A stretch of DNA of 15,532 bases from positions 1-15,532 of the forward strand of contig DATLGL010000001.1 of the NCBI GenBank assembly GCA_035540495.1. The letters are read 5' to 3'. This DNA comes from DASVEG01 sp035540495. Lineage in GTDB: Bacteria > Actinomycetota > Acidimicrobiia > Acidimicrobiales > CADCTF01. This document shows, piece by piece, positions 5,497-11,793 of this stretch. Every line of letters starts with the position of its first letter. Within the stretch, counting starts at the first letter, position 1. The position numbers and the translations under genes are program-made. The notes under the pieces were generated by a model. The model worked only from the letters and a program-made list of their open reading frames with translations. It had not been told where the DNA came from and did no database searches.

Positions 5497-5841
5497 ATGG
5501 CGGTCAACCGCAGCAAGAAGGCGCGCTACGCGCGACGACGGCAGAAGCGGATGGCGCGCGTCGAGCACGACCTCACCACTGAGCAGTGGCTCGCGCTCCA
5601 ACGCGCGTGGGGCGCGTGCGCGTACTGCGGCGCCACGGAGACCGCGCTGCAGAAGGACTGCGTGCTCGCCATCTCTCGCGGCGGTCGCTACACGATCGAG
5701 AACGTCGTGCCCGCCTGCCAGTCGTGCAACGCCAGCAAGTGCAACGACGAAGTCACCGGTTGGCTCCGACGGAAGAAGCTCGACGAGCGGACGTTCCTCG
5801 TCCGCCATCACGAGATCTGCAGCGAACTTCAGCGGGCCTAG
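5497..5841 (+). CDS. HNH-fold protein with Cys in place of the first catalytic His
   Basis: A 114-residue protein with a strongly basic N-terminus (residues 4-22), then an HNH domain. CAYCG (C41, C44) and CQSCNASK (C74, C77) give the two zinc knuckles. KDCVLAISRGGRYTIENVVPAC (53-74) is the beta-beta-alpha core, with N69 and N78 in the expected places. In classical HNH nucleases the core reads DHV or EHV. Here D54 is followed by C55, so the general-base histidine is missing. I recall actinobacterial relatives with the same DC pair, which would make this a subfamily trait. ATG 5497 follows TACGGT (5482-5487), a possible -10 box of a nearly leaderless transcript. The role could be DNA binding or nicking and is unproven. 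Confidence 0.85.
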   Translation: MAVNRSKKARYARRRQKRMARVEHDLTTEQWLALQRAWGACAYCGATETALQKDCVLAISRGGRYTIENVVPACQSCNASKCNDEVTGWLRRKKLDERTFLVRHHEICSELQRA

Positions 5842-5908
5842 CGGCAGGACCGTGTTCAAATCGCTCTCCGGCGGCGACCGAGCATCCGCAGGTGGAGTGA
5901 AGCGAAAG

Positions 5909-5927
5909 CGAGCGGACGTGCCGCTCG
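5909..5927 (+). repeat. GTGCCG array element, copy 7, with perfect short hairpin
   Basis: CGAGCGG (5909-5915) and CCGCTCG (5921-5927) form a perfect 7-bp stem around ACGTG. The core GTGCCGCTCG occupies 5918-5927. It lies 77 nt after the HNH gene stop, further than usual. GTCGCT (5933-5938) and AGCGAC downstream (around 5957-5962) form a second small inverted repeat. Confidence 0.5.
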
Positions 5928-6052
5928 AGGCAGTCGCTCGCGATTTCCTGATCATCAGCGACGCAGCCGCTGGACCCCCGGCAATCGGCGCAATCCTGGA
6001 CCAGGGCGGGATTAGCTGAAAGACAGCCACTTATGCCGTCGCGGTACCGGCG

Positions 6053-7096
6053 GTGCCTTGGCCGACGACCAAGTTGACCGATAGTGAAGGAGTGGAACGT
6101 CTGAGGCACGCCACCAACTGGCTCGGTGTGCTGCTCGTCGTCGAAGGCCTCGTCGGTGCGGCATGGGTCCTGTGGCTGATCGTCGAGCTCGTCTGGTTCG
6201 TTGACGTCGCGTCGCTGCTCGAGGTCTCGTCACCGATCTGGGCAGGGGCGATCGCAGCGCAGATGTCAGCTTTCGGCCTGCTTCCGTCGCTCGCCGTTGC
6301 GTGGCTCGGCCGTCGGTGGCTCGCGTCGCCGCCCTTCCTCACCTCCCAGCGTCGTGTAGGCATCTACATGGTTGTAGCGGCGCACGTCGTGGCCGGAGCG
6401 GTAGGGTGCATCGTGCCTGCACGGGGCCTCGTCGCGGTCGGAGCGATCGGCGCCGGACTCGCCGTCGCGGTGCTCATCGCGGGATTGCGCATCTCCGACG
6501 CCACCGACGCTGAGCAGTGGCCCGAATCCGCTCGTCCAGTCCGTTGGGGTCGTGTCCTGGTCGGTTCGGTTGCAGCGGTGCTCGGGGTGTCGGCGGCTGC
6601 CGCGATCGCAGCGTCTTTACACCCGGGCGAAGACATTCTTGCGATCTCGTACGACGAGGACGTGATCGTCTGTCGTGGCGCGGTTGACGTACGTTGCGCA
6701 TCTGAGGCGGCACGACGCGCCGGGATGACAGTTGCGTGGCTTCCAGATCGGAAACAGCGGCGCAGCGAAGTGTTTGTTGTTGGTCGACGGGACTCCGCCG
6801 TACCAGTCCGTCCCGGAGCGATCTTCCAGGAGGGTCGCGCCGACTGGGTTCGGTACACCCTCTACACGAACCCCGGTGCCCCAGAGGGCGGCCGACTCAA
6901 GGAGACCGTCGTCGTCGACGGCGTCTCTGTAGCAATCCGTATCGACACCGAGAACGCCAGCTTCGCCTACCTCGATTGGGCCGACGGCGGCGTCGCGTAT
7001 CGGCTGGTCGCCTTCCGCACGTCAACAGACGCCATCGAAGCTGTGGTCGCCGAAGCGACGCGAATGGTCACCGACGTTCGATACTCACTGACCTGA
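6053..7096 (+). CDS. Multipass membrane protein with C-terminal extramembrane domain
   Basis: A 347-residue protein of unknown function. Five hydrophobic segments are visible at about 23-49, 62-85, 103-121, 124-145 and 167-189. They are followed by a soluble domain of about 155 residues with alternating strands (DVIVCRGAVDVRC, KQRRSEVFVVGRRD, KETVVVDGVSVAIRIDTE) and a C-terminal helix (DAIEAVVAEATRMV). The two Cys at CRGAVDVRC may form a disulfide if the domain is outside the cell. The odd number of helices with a basic loop after helix two fits that. Starts are uncertain: GTG 6053 is used here, and TTG 6074 or GTG 6092 would also keep all helices. It is the largest gene of the array, between elements 7 and 8. 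Confidence 0.75.
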   Translation: MPWPTTKLTDSEGVERLRHATNWLGVLLVVEGLVGAAWVLWLIVELVWFVDVASLLEVSSPIWAGAIAAQMSAFGLLPSLAVAWLGRRWLASPPFLTSQRRVGIYMVVAAHVVAGAVGCIVPARGLVAVGAIGAGLAVAVLIAGLRISDATDAEQWPESARPVRWGRVLVGSVAAVLGVSAAAAIAASLHPGEDILAISYDEDVIVCRGAVDVRCASEAARRAGMTVAWLPDRKQRRSEVFVVGRRDSAVPVRPGAIFQEGRADWVRYTLYTNPGAPEGGRLKETVVVDGVSVAIRIDTENASFAYLDWADGGVAYRLVAFRTSTDAIEAVVAEATRMVTDVRYSLT

Positions 7097-7101
7097 TAGC
7101 G

Positions 7102-7192
7102 CCGGGCGCGCCTATGTGCCGTTCTCCCGTGGCGACCCACCGCTCAGAAGATCTCTTCGACGCCGCTCGTCGCTCGCTCCTATCGCGCCCGG
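7102..7192 (+). repeat. GTGCCG array element, copy 8, within a 91-bp inverted repeat
   Basis: CCGGGCGCG (7102-7110) is the exact inverse complement of CGCGCCCGG (7184-7192). Between them lie the core ATGTGCCGTTCT (7114-7125), a near-palindrome around AGATCT and a CGACG/CGTCG pair (around 7159-7173). It starts 5 nt after the tandem stops TGATAG at 7094-7099. The remaining sequence up to 7390 contains a TGCACG/CGTGCA hairpin (7305-7337) and no supported gene. Confidence 0.55.
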
Positions 7193-7390
7193 GACGCTGA
7201 CTCATGATCTGTTGACCAGCGAGAACGGACGACATGGCAGGTGCCTGGAGAGCCCGCTACCGAAGGATCTCGTTCTCAGTCGCGCGGTTCACTTGTTCCG
7301 TTGCTGCACGATCGGCTGACAAACCGGTTGCCGTGCACGTCGGGATGATGTTGTCTCGGGTGATGCATTTCGTCATGACGGCCCGCTGGC

Positions 7391-7942
7391 GTGGCCGGGA
7401 CGCGCCGATGGGGCTGGCACCAGCTCTCGGCTCCATTCGCTGAAGCGCTCGTCGCGGAAGCTGCGATCCCGAGAGGATCGACTGTCGTCGACATCGGTGC
7501 GGGCAGCGGTGCGTTGACGGCCCCACTGGTGCGCAACGGTCTGCGGGTCGTCGCCGTCGAAGCCCATCGCGAGCGAGCCGCTCAGCTCCGCGCAACGTTT
7601 CGCGGCACGTCGGTGATCGTCGTACAAGCCGATGCCGCCGAGCTGCGGCTCCCGAAGATGCCCTACTACGTCGTGGCCAACCCGCCATTCGCGATCACTG
7701 CTGCCGTTCTACGACGCCTGCTCCAGCCAGGGAGCCGGCTCGTCGCAGCGCGGATCATTCTCCAACATCAAGCCGCACGTCGGTGGGTGAGCCCTGCTGC
7801 GCCTGCCGCAGCGCGATGGCAGCGCATGTTCGAGGCGACGCTCGGTCGGTCGGTGCCACGCAAGGCGTTCTCTCCCCCGCCGCCGGTTGACGCACGAGTC
7901 CTCGTCATCGAGCGGCGGCAAATCCATCGCGATCCCGGTTGA
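7391..7942 (+). CDS. Short Erm-type 23S rRNA adenine methyltransferase
   Basis: A 183-residue SAM-dependent methyltransferase. The start RRWGWHQLSAPFAEALV (residues 5-21) is the actinobacterial Erm opening. VVDIGAGSGALT (32-43) binds SAM, E57 in VVAVEAHRERA is the ribose-binding acid, QADAAEL (79-85) contacts adenine, and VVANPPFAIT (94-103) is the catalytic NPPF/Y loop. RKAFSPPPPVDARVLVIERR (157-176) matches the Erm/KsgA domain end. Typical Erm enzymes have about 250 residues. This one lacks most of the C-terminal helical domain, as does the 179-residue Erm(37) of Mycobacterium tuberculosis. Expected action is methylation of the 23S rRNA adenine at the macrolide site, giving macrolide-lincosamide-type resistance. 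That phenotype is inference. GTG 7391 fits the family start. It is the last gene before the tRNA. Confidence 0.85.
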   Translation: MAGTRRWGWHQLSAPFAEALVAEAAIPRGSTVVDIGAGSGALTAPLVRNGLRVVAVEAHRERAAQLRATFRGTSVIVVQADAAELRLPKMPYYVVANPPFAITAAVLRRLLQPGSRLVAARIILQHQAARRWVSPAAPAAARWQRMFEATLGRSVPRKAFSPPPPVDARVLVIERRQIHRDPG

Positions 7943-7990
7943 CCTGGTGGTGAGCCACTGTCGCCCAAGAACCGGAACCGCACAGATCGC

Positions 7991-8010
7991 GATGTGCCAG
8001 GGATGTGCCA
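7991..8010. repeat. Two copies of GATGTGCCA spaced 11 bp apart
   Basis: GATGTGCCA occurs at 7991-7999 and 8002-8010, between the Erm-type gene and the 3' side of the tRNA gene. ATGTGCC is also the left part of array cores 2 and 8. It could be a terminal degenerate array element or recombinase arm-type sites next to a tRNA attachment site. Confidence 0.4.
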
Positions 8011-8033
8011 TGACCGGACCCCGACGCGAAGCA

Positions 8034-8054
8034 GCGGCCCTCGAAAAGGACCGC
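8034..8054 (-). terminator. Possible hairpin terminator downstream of tRNA-Val
   Basis: On the minus strand GCGGTCC, a TTTTCGA loop and GGGCCGC make a 7-bp stem (one G-T pair) beginning 17 nt past the tRNA 3' end. No T-run follows, so its strength as a terminator is doubtful. Confidence 0.35.
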
Positions 8055-8071
8055 CGACCTGGGGTTTCCGG

Positions 8072-8145
8072 TGGGCGTGCCCAGACTCGAACTGGGGACC
8101 TCTACGGTGTGAACGTAGCGCTCTAACCAACTGAGCTACACGCCC
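8072..8145 (-). tRNA. tRNA-Val (anticodon CAC)
   Basis: The minus strand reads as a complete cloverleaf. The acceptor stem GGGCGTG pairs with CACGCCC. A D arm with AGCTCAGTTGGTTAGAGC follows. The anticodon stem CTACG/CGTAG encloses the seven-base loop TTCACAC, giving anticodon CAC. The T arm is CCCAG-TTCGAGT-CTGGG. The discriminator base is A and no complete CCA is encoded. It separates the accessory array (on its 3' side) from the chromosomal genes (on its 5' side). tRNA 3' ends are common integration sites, but I found no second copy of the 3' end in this window. Confidence 0.96.
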
Positions 8146-8159
8146 GGAACCGGACCACT

Positions 8160-8885
8160 CTAGTGGGTCGTCGGAGCGCTCCCGGTCGAGAGCGCGGGCT
8201 CCGCAGAGGGCCGCGCGGTGCTCGGCGCTCGCAGCGACGACAGAGCTCCGGTGGGGTGTCGGGCGAGGCCGGCAACCATTCGCATGTGGTTGAGCAGGGC
8301 GCCGGGATGACGTCCGGCGAGCCAACCAAGCTCCACCTCCTGCTCGCTCAGCGGCTCGGCGACCTCGATCGTCGCCCTCGACAGCCGCATCAGGCACCAC
8401 AGCCGGCGGGGCAGCACGACGGGTCCGTCGGAACGTCGCTGGACTGAGCGCATGGGGAGCCCGATCGGGATGCGGAAGCCGACCGGCTCACCTCGCAGCA
8501 TGATCCCCCGCTCCTCCCAACGCATCGACCGTTCGTCGCCGTCGCGCGACCAAAGAAAGGTGCCGAGGTCGGTGGGCAGTCCCCACTCCTGTCGATACAC
8601 CTTGCGAGCCTCCGGCGCATCGACGACCTGGAGCACGACGCAGAGTCCGGGCCGCAGCCCGATGCGGCCGAACACGCCGATGGCGAACTCGTGGTACGGC
8701 CCGACGGGCGAGTCCTGGTACGCGACGCCGACGACAGCAGCCGGCAACAGCGGGAGCACCTTCACCCCGCGCGGCAACATCGACACGAGCTGACGGCGAT
8801 CGGACTTGCGCATCCGCGCCCACGCCAGGATCGACTCGCCCCGCATCCGCCACGGCGGATCGAACGACCCTGCGCTCATGCTCAT
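8160..8885 (-). CDS. Acetoacetate decarboxylase-like protein lacking the catalytic lysine
   Basis: A 241-residue protein of the ADC-like beta-cone fold. It shows a hydrophobic LPRGVKVLPLLPAAVVGVAYQ segment (38-58), PVGPYHEFAIGVFGRI (60-75) with the acidic E66, and RQEWGLPTDLGTFLWS (98-113). In true acetoacetate decarboxylase the last block reads G-F-P-K-K, with the Schiff-base lysine. Here the positions are T105-D106, so decarboxylation by that mechanism is not expected. Relatives without the lysine act as other hydrolase or aldolase-like enzymes. The function here is unknown. ATG 8885 overlaps the amidase stop as ATGA, so translation is probably coupled. It is the last gene of a three-gene operon, ending 14 nt before the tRNA gene. 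Confidence 0.8.
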   Translation of the reverse strand: MSMSAGSFDPPWRMRGESILAWARMRKSDRRQLVSMLPRGVKVLPLLPAAVVGVAYQDSPVGPYHEFAIGVFGRIGLRPGLCVVLQVVDAPEARKVYRQEWGLPTDLGTFLWSRDGDERSMRWEERGIMLRGEPVGFRIPIGLPMRSVQRRSDGPVVLPRRLWCLMRLSRATIEVAEPLSEQEVELGWLAGRHPGALLNHMRMVAGLARHPTGALSSLRAPSTARPSAEPALSTGSAPTTH

Positions 8886-10288
8886 GAGATCGGCGCAGTC
8901 CGGCCGAGGTCGAACGCCGCCTCCAGCGCAGCCATCGCACGGAGCACCACGAGATCGCCGTGTTGCGGTCCGACGATCTGGAGACCGATCGGAAGCCCGT
9001 CGTCGCTGAGTCCGACGGGGATGCTGCCGGCGGGCGATCGCGTCATGTTGAAGGGGTACGTGAACGACACCCAGTTGGCGCTCTCGTTGCCGTCGATCGT
9101 GCCCGGTCGACCCGACTTCGGCGGCAGCGACGCGATCGTCGGCGTCAGGAGCAGGCGGACGTCGTGGAACAGTTCGACCAGCCGCAGGTTGAGGGTGTGG
9201 CAGAGATCTTCCGCACGGACGAGGTCGACGGCGGGGATCGTCTTCCCCCACTGGATCATCGACCGCAAGCCTGCGTCGATCTGGTCCCAGACCTCCGTGC
9301 CCTCGTAGTGACCGAGCGTCCGAGCGTTGTACGCGTTCGTCATCACGACCCACGACAGCCCCGGATCTTCGGCGAACACCGTCTCGACCTCGATCACCTC
9401 CGCACCGAGATCGCTCAGCCGGCCAATGGCTCGCTCACAGGCGTCGAGCACGGCACGGTCGACCTTCGCGTAACCGAGGGTCGGCGACCACGCGACCTTC
9501 ATCGGGAGCCGAGGATCCTCGAGTGCCGTCCGCCACGGGACATCGGGCATCGGTAGCGACCGGAGATCGGTCGGATCGGGGCCGGTGACGGCGTCGAGCG
9601 CGAGCACCGTCTCCGCGACCGTCCGCGCCATCGGCCCCTTCGTCGACAGGTGCTGCCAGTCGGGAGCGAACGCGCCGCCGCCGGGAACTCGGCCCAGCGA
9701 CGCCTTCATCCCCGGCAGGCCACAGCACGACGCGGGGATGCGTATCGACCCGCCGCCGTCGGACACCGTCGCCAGCGGCACGACGCCCGCGGCGACCGCC
9801 GCCGCGCTCCCTCCGGACGAACCGCCCGGGGAATGGGCGACGTTCCACGGGTTCAACGACGCCCCGAAGACCGGGTTCTCGGTATCGGCCTTGAACCCGA
9901 GCTCCGGCGTGTTCGTCTTTCCCACCACGACGCAGCCCGCCGCCTTGAGCCGCTGCACGAGGATGGAGTCTTCGGTCGCGACCGGCGAGTTGGCGAAGGC
10001 TGGAGAACCCTTGGTCGTGCGGTAGCCGATCGCGTTCTCGAGGTCCTTGACGCCGAGGGGCACGCCTGCGAGCGGTCCTGGGTCTCGTCCGGCCGCGACC
10101 GCTTCGTCGACGGCGGCGGCCTCGGCAAGAACGAGGTCGGGCTCGACGGCGACGAAGGCGTTGATCGACGGGTTCACCTCCTCGATCCGCGCGAGTGCCG
10201 CGGTCGCGAGCTCACGCGCCGACACCTTCTTCTCGCGCACCTGGCTCGCGAGCTCGAAGACCGAGGTGGTTCGGAAGTCGATGGTCAT
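8882..10288 (-). CDS. Amidase (amidase signature family)
   Basis: A 468-residue enzyme that hydrolyses a carboxamide, with an uncertain substrate. The Ser-cisSer-Lys triad is complete. K81 lies in GVPLGVKDLE, the cis-serine S157 in SPGGSSGGSAAAVAAG, and the nucleophile S181 in SDGGGSIRIPAS. Spacing of 24 residues between the serines is as in fatty acid amide hydrolase. The family substrate loop GLPGMKASLGRVPGGG and the C-terminal NMTRSPAGSIPVGLSDDGLPIGLQIVGP-type end (about 420-450) are present, so the gene is full length. ATG 10288 overlaps the stop of the upstream VOC gene as ATGA. A longer frame to 10378 is overlap only. Context with a VOC protein and an ADC-like protein suggests a small catabolic operon. 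Confidence 0.93.
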   Translation of the reverse strand: MTIDFRTTSVFELASQVREKKVSARELATAALARIEEVNPSINAFVAVEPDLVLAEAAAVDEAVAAGRDPGPLAGVPLGVKDLENAIGYRTTKGSPAFANSPVATEDSILVQRLKAAGCVVVGKTNTPELGFKADTENPVFGASLNPWNVAHSPGGSSGGSAAAVAAGVVPLATVSDGGGSIRIPASCCGLPGMKASLGRVPGGGAFAPDWQHLSTKGPMARTVAETVLALDAVTGPDPTDLRSLPMPDVPWRTALEDPRLPMKVAWSPTLGYAKVDRAVLDACERAIGRLSDLGAEVIEVETVFAEDPGLSWVVMTNAYNARTLGHYEGTEVWDQIDAGLRSMIQWGKTIPAVDLVRAEDLCHTLNLRLVELFHDVRLLLTPTIASLPPKSGRPGTIDGNESANWVSFTYPFNMTRSPAGSIPVGLSDDGLPIGLQIVGPQHGDLVVLRAMAALEAAFDLGRTAPIS

Positions 10289-10683
10289 GCGTTCGCCTCT
10301 CCGTAGTAGCGCAGCTCGACGGTGTTGCCGTCGGGGTCGCGGACGTAGAGCGACGTGCCGTCGCCGCGCGCCCCCCACCTCGTGACAGGTCCCTCCACGA
10401 CATCGAAGCGGCCGCTGGTCGCGACGGCTGCCAGATCGGTGGGTGCCACGACGAGGCAGAAGTGGTCGACGTTCTGCCCGTCGTAGGTGCGACCAGGAGC
10501 CCGTCCGACGATGTCGATGATCGTGCCCTCGTCGACCCGCACCGAGGGGAAGAACACCTCACCGCGGCGCCATTCGTCGACCCGCAGCGCCTCGAGCCCG
10601 AGAACCTCGGAGTACCAGCTGACGGAATGTTCGACGTCTTCGACCGCCAGCACGAGGTGATCCATCGCTTCGATCCGCACCAC
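10285..10683 (-). CDS. VOC-superfamily (glyoxalase-like) protein
   Basis: A 132-residue single-subunit VOC protein with two beta-alpha-beta-beta-beta units. The metal-ligand pattern is visible: H9 in AMDHLVLAV, H74 in NVDHFCLVV and E123 in NTVELRYYG, preceded by YVRDPDGN, the classic glyoxalase/fosfomycin-resistance block. SVSWYSEVLGLEALR (20-34) is the usual helix. It probably acts as a dimer with a divalent metal. The reaction (isomerase, lyase or dioxygenase) cannot be told. Two GTG codons in a row (10683 and 10680) are possible starts. TAGGAT ends 6 nt before GTG 10683, which fits a leaderless transcript from that codon. It is the first gene of the VOC-amidase-ADC-like operon. Confidence 0.88.
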   Translation of the reverse strand: MVRIEAMDHLVLAVEDVEHSVSWYSEVLGLEALRVDEWRRGEVFFPSVRVDEGTIIDIVGRAPGRTYDGQNVDHFCLVVAPTDLAAVATSGRFDVVEGPVTRWGARGDGTSLYVRDPDGNTVELRYYGEANA

Positions 10684-10689
10684 GACGGC

Positions 10690-10695
10690 ATCCTA
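10690..10695 (-). promoter_or_regulatory. -10 box TAGGAT for the minus-strand operon
   Basis: On the minus strand TAGGAT (a TANNNT box) lies six bases before GTG 10683. In actinobacteria this distance is typical for leaderless genes, in which transcription starts at the first base of the start codon. It shares its TA with the box of the opposite gene. Confidence 0.5.
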
Positions 10696-10699
10696 AGTT
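10694..10699 (+). promoter_or_regulatory. -10 box TAAGTT for the plus-strand VOC gene
   Basis: TAAGTT (TANNNT) lies six bases before GTG 10706, again the leaderless spacing. The TA at 10694-10695 reads TA on both strands and belongs to both -10 boxes, so polymerase binding in the two directions should be mutually exclusive. Confidence 0.5.
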
Positions 10700-10705
10700 C
10701 GACGG

Positions 10706-11578
10706 GTGGCCGCCCTCTCCCCCATCCCCGCCGTCGTCCTCGACCACGTCGCCATCGCATGTGACCGAGCCGCCGTCGCGTGGCCGACGTTCGCCGGCGC
10801 GCTCCCCTCGTCGTGGATCGGTGGCGGTGGCACCGCGGGCTTCGCCTCCTTCCAGGTGTCGTACGCCAACGGGATGAAGGTGGAGATCCTCGAACCCCAC
10901 CTCGTCGAGCAGAACGACTTCCTGCGCCGCTTCCTCGACCGCAACGGCGCAGGGCCGCACCACCTCACCTTCAAGGTGGCCGACATCGAGGCCGCGCTCG
11001 AGATCGTCGAGGCGGCCGGCTACCGACCGGTCGGCGTCAACCTCTCGCTTCCGTGGTGGAAGGAGGCGTTCCTCCACCCGAAGGACGCTCCCGGCATCGT
11101 GGTGCAGCTCGCCCAGAGCCAGGACGGCGGTGACTGGGGCGACGAGCGCGCCCCCGACTGGTTCCCGGCCCCCCGGGTGCCGACGCCGGCGACGCTCGTC
11201 CACGTGGGCCATGCGCTGGCAGACGTCGAAGAAGGGCTGCGCCTCTTCCGAGATCTCCTCGGCGGCGAGGTGACGGCAGAGGGCGGCGACGAGACGGCTC
11301 GCTTCGTCGACCTCGCGTGGCCGGGACCAGGCCGCGTCCGCCTCATGACGGGCAGCGCGTTCGACAGCTGGCTCGACGGCCGCACGGGCCGTGTCCACCA
11401 CATCGCGTTCGCCACCGAGGACCCCGCGGGCGTACCGGGTGCGATTCCGATCGACGGCACCGTGTTCCACGTCGCGCCCGACGACCTCACCGGAACCCGC
11501 CTGCTCCTCGCACCCCGGCAAGAGCCGTTTCGGACCCACGCCCTCGGGTACGTACCTGAGCATGGGAGAACGCACTGA
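10706..11578 (+). CDS. Two-domain VOC protein, N-terminal half like methylmalonyl-CoA epimerase
   Basis: A 290-residue protein with two VOC modules. Module one (about 9-137) has H14 in VLDHVAIACD, H85-H86 in GAGPHHLTFKVADIEAALE, and FLHPKDAPGIVVQLAQ (122-137) with a Gln in the fourth ligand area. This layout is close to methylmalonyl-CoA epimerase. Module two (about 163-271) has VHVGHALADVEEGLRLFRDLLGG and VHHIAFAT with H231-H232, but a less regular C-terminal part. True epimerases are single-domain and about 150 residues, so the function is likely different. GTG 10706 is supported by the -10 box at 10694 and by the lack of space for a leader. The 3' end overlaps the next gene by 17 nt. Confidence 0.88.
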   Translation: MAALSPIPAVVLDHVAIACDRAAVAWPTFAGALPSSWIGGGGTAGFASFQVSYANGMKVEILEPHLVEQNDFLRRFLDRNGAGPHHLTFKVADIEAALEIVEAAGYRPVGVNLSLPWWKEAFLHPKDAPGIVVQLAQSQDGGDWGDERAPDWFPAPRVPTPATLVHVGHALADVEEGLRLFRDLLGGEVTAEGGDETARFVDLAWPGPGRVRLMTGSAFDSWLDGRTGRVHHIAFATEDPAGVPGAIPIDGTVFHVAPDDLTGTRLLLAPRQEPFRTHALGYVPEHGRTH

Positions 11579-11738
11579 CGACATGAAGGGCCGGATGAAG
11601 GAAGCGGCCGGTGACCTCACCAACAACGAGGATCTCGAGCGTGAGGGCAAGATCGACCAGGGCAAGGCCGAAGTCAAGGAAAAGGCTGATCGCGTCACCG
11701 ACGCCATCGGCGACAAGTTCAAGAAGCTGACCGACTAG
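11562..11738 (+). CDS. CsbD-like small stress protein
   Basis: A 58-residue, highly charged protein rich in Lys, Glu and Asp, without Cys or Trp. DDMKGRMKEAAGDLTNNEDLE followed by EGKIDQGKAEVKEKADRV gives the two short helices and the EGK.DQ.KG signature of the CsbD family. This family is often induced by general stress, and its molecular role is unknown. ATG 11562 overlaps the end of the VOC gene by 17 nt. ATG 11583 would also leave the family core intact. It probably lies on the same transcript as the VOC gene and is followed by a strong hairpin. Confidence 0.85.
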   Translation: MGERTDDMKGRMKEAAGDLTNNEDLEREGKIDQGKAEVKEKADRVTDAIGDKFKKLTD

Positions 11739-11758
11739 TCCTGAACGCTTCGCCGTCG

Positions 11759-11785
11759 AAGCCGGCCGCCTCGGGTGGCCGGCTT
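11759..11785. terminator. Bidirectional hairpin between convergent genes
   Basis: AAGCCGGCC (11759-11767) and GGCCGGCTT (11777-11785) form a perfect 9-bp stem with a nine-base loop, 20 nt after the csbD-like stop and 8 nt before the end of the MscS-type gene. The A/T bases at the stem ends supply short T tracts in both directions, as expected for a shared terminator. Confidence 0.8.
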
Positions 11786-11793
11786 CTTCGCGC

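Noticed and set aside
7363..7443. Possible leader peptide upstream of the Erm-type gene (ATG 7363, 26 codons)
   Set aside because: It overlaps the methyltransferase start in another frame, has no clear ribosome-binding site and no clear paired attenuator stems around it, so support is too weak.
936..8010. Classical integron with attC sites and IntI
   Set aside because: I found no GTTRRRY/RYYYAAC pairs at the gene ends and no integrase gene, so the array is reported only as integron-like.
8160..9353. Extended N-terminus of the ADC-like gene
   Set aside because: The extra part is the antisense-frame shadow of the amidase. The ATGA overlap at 8882-8885 gives a natural start.
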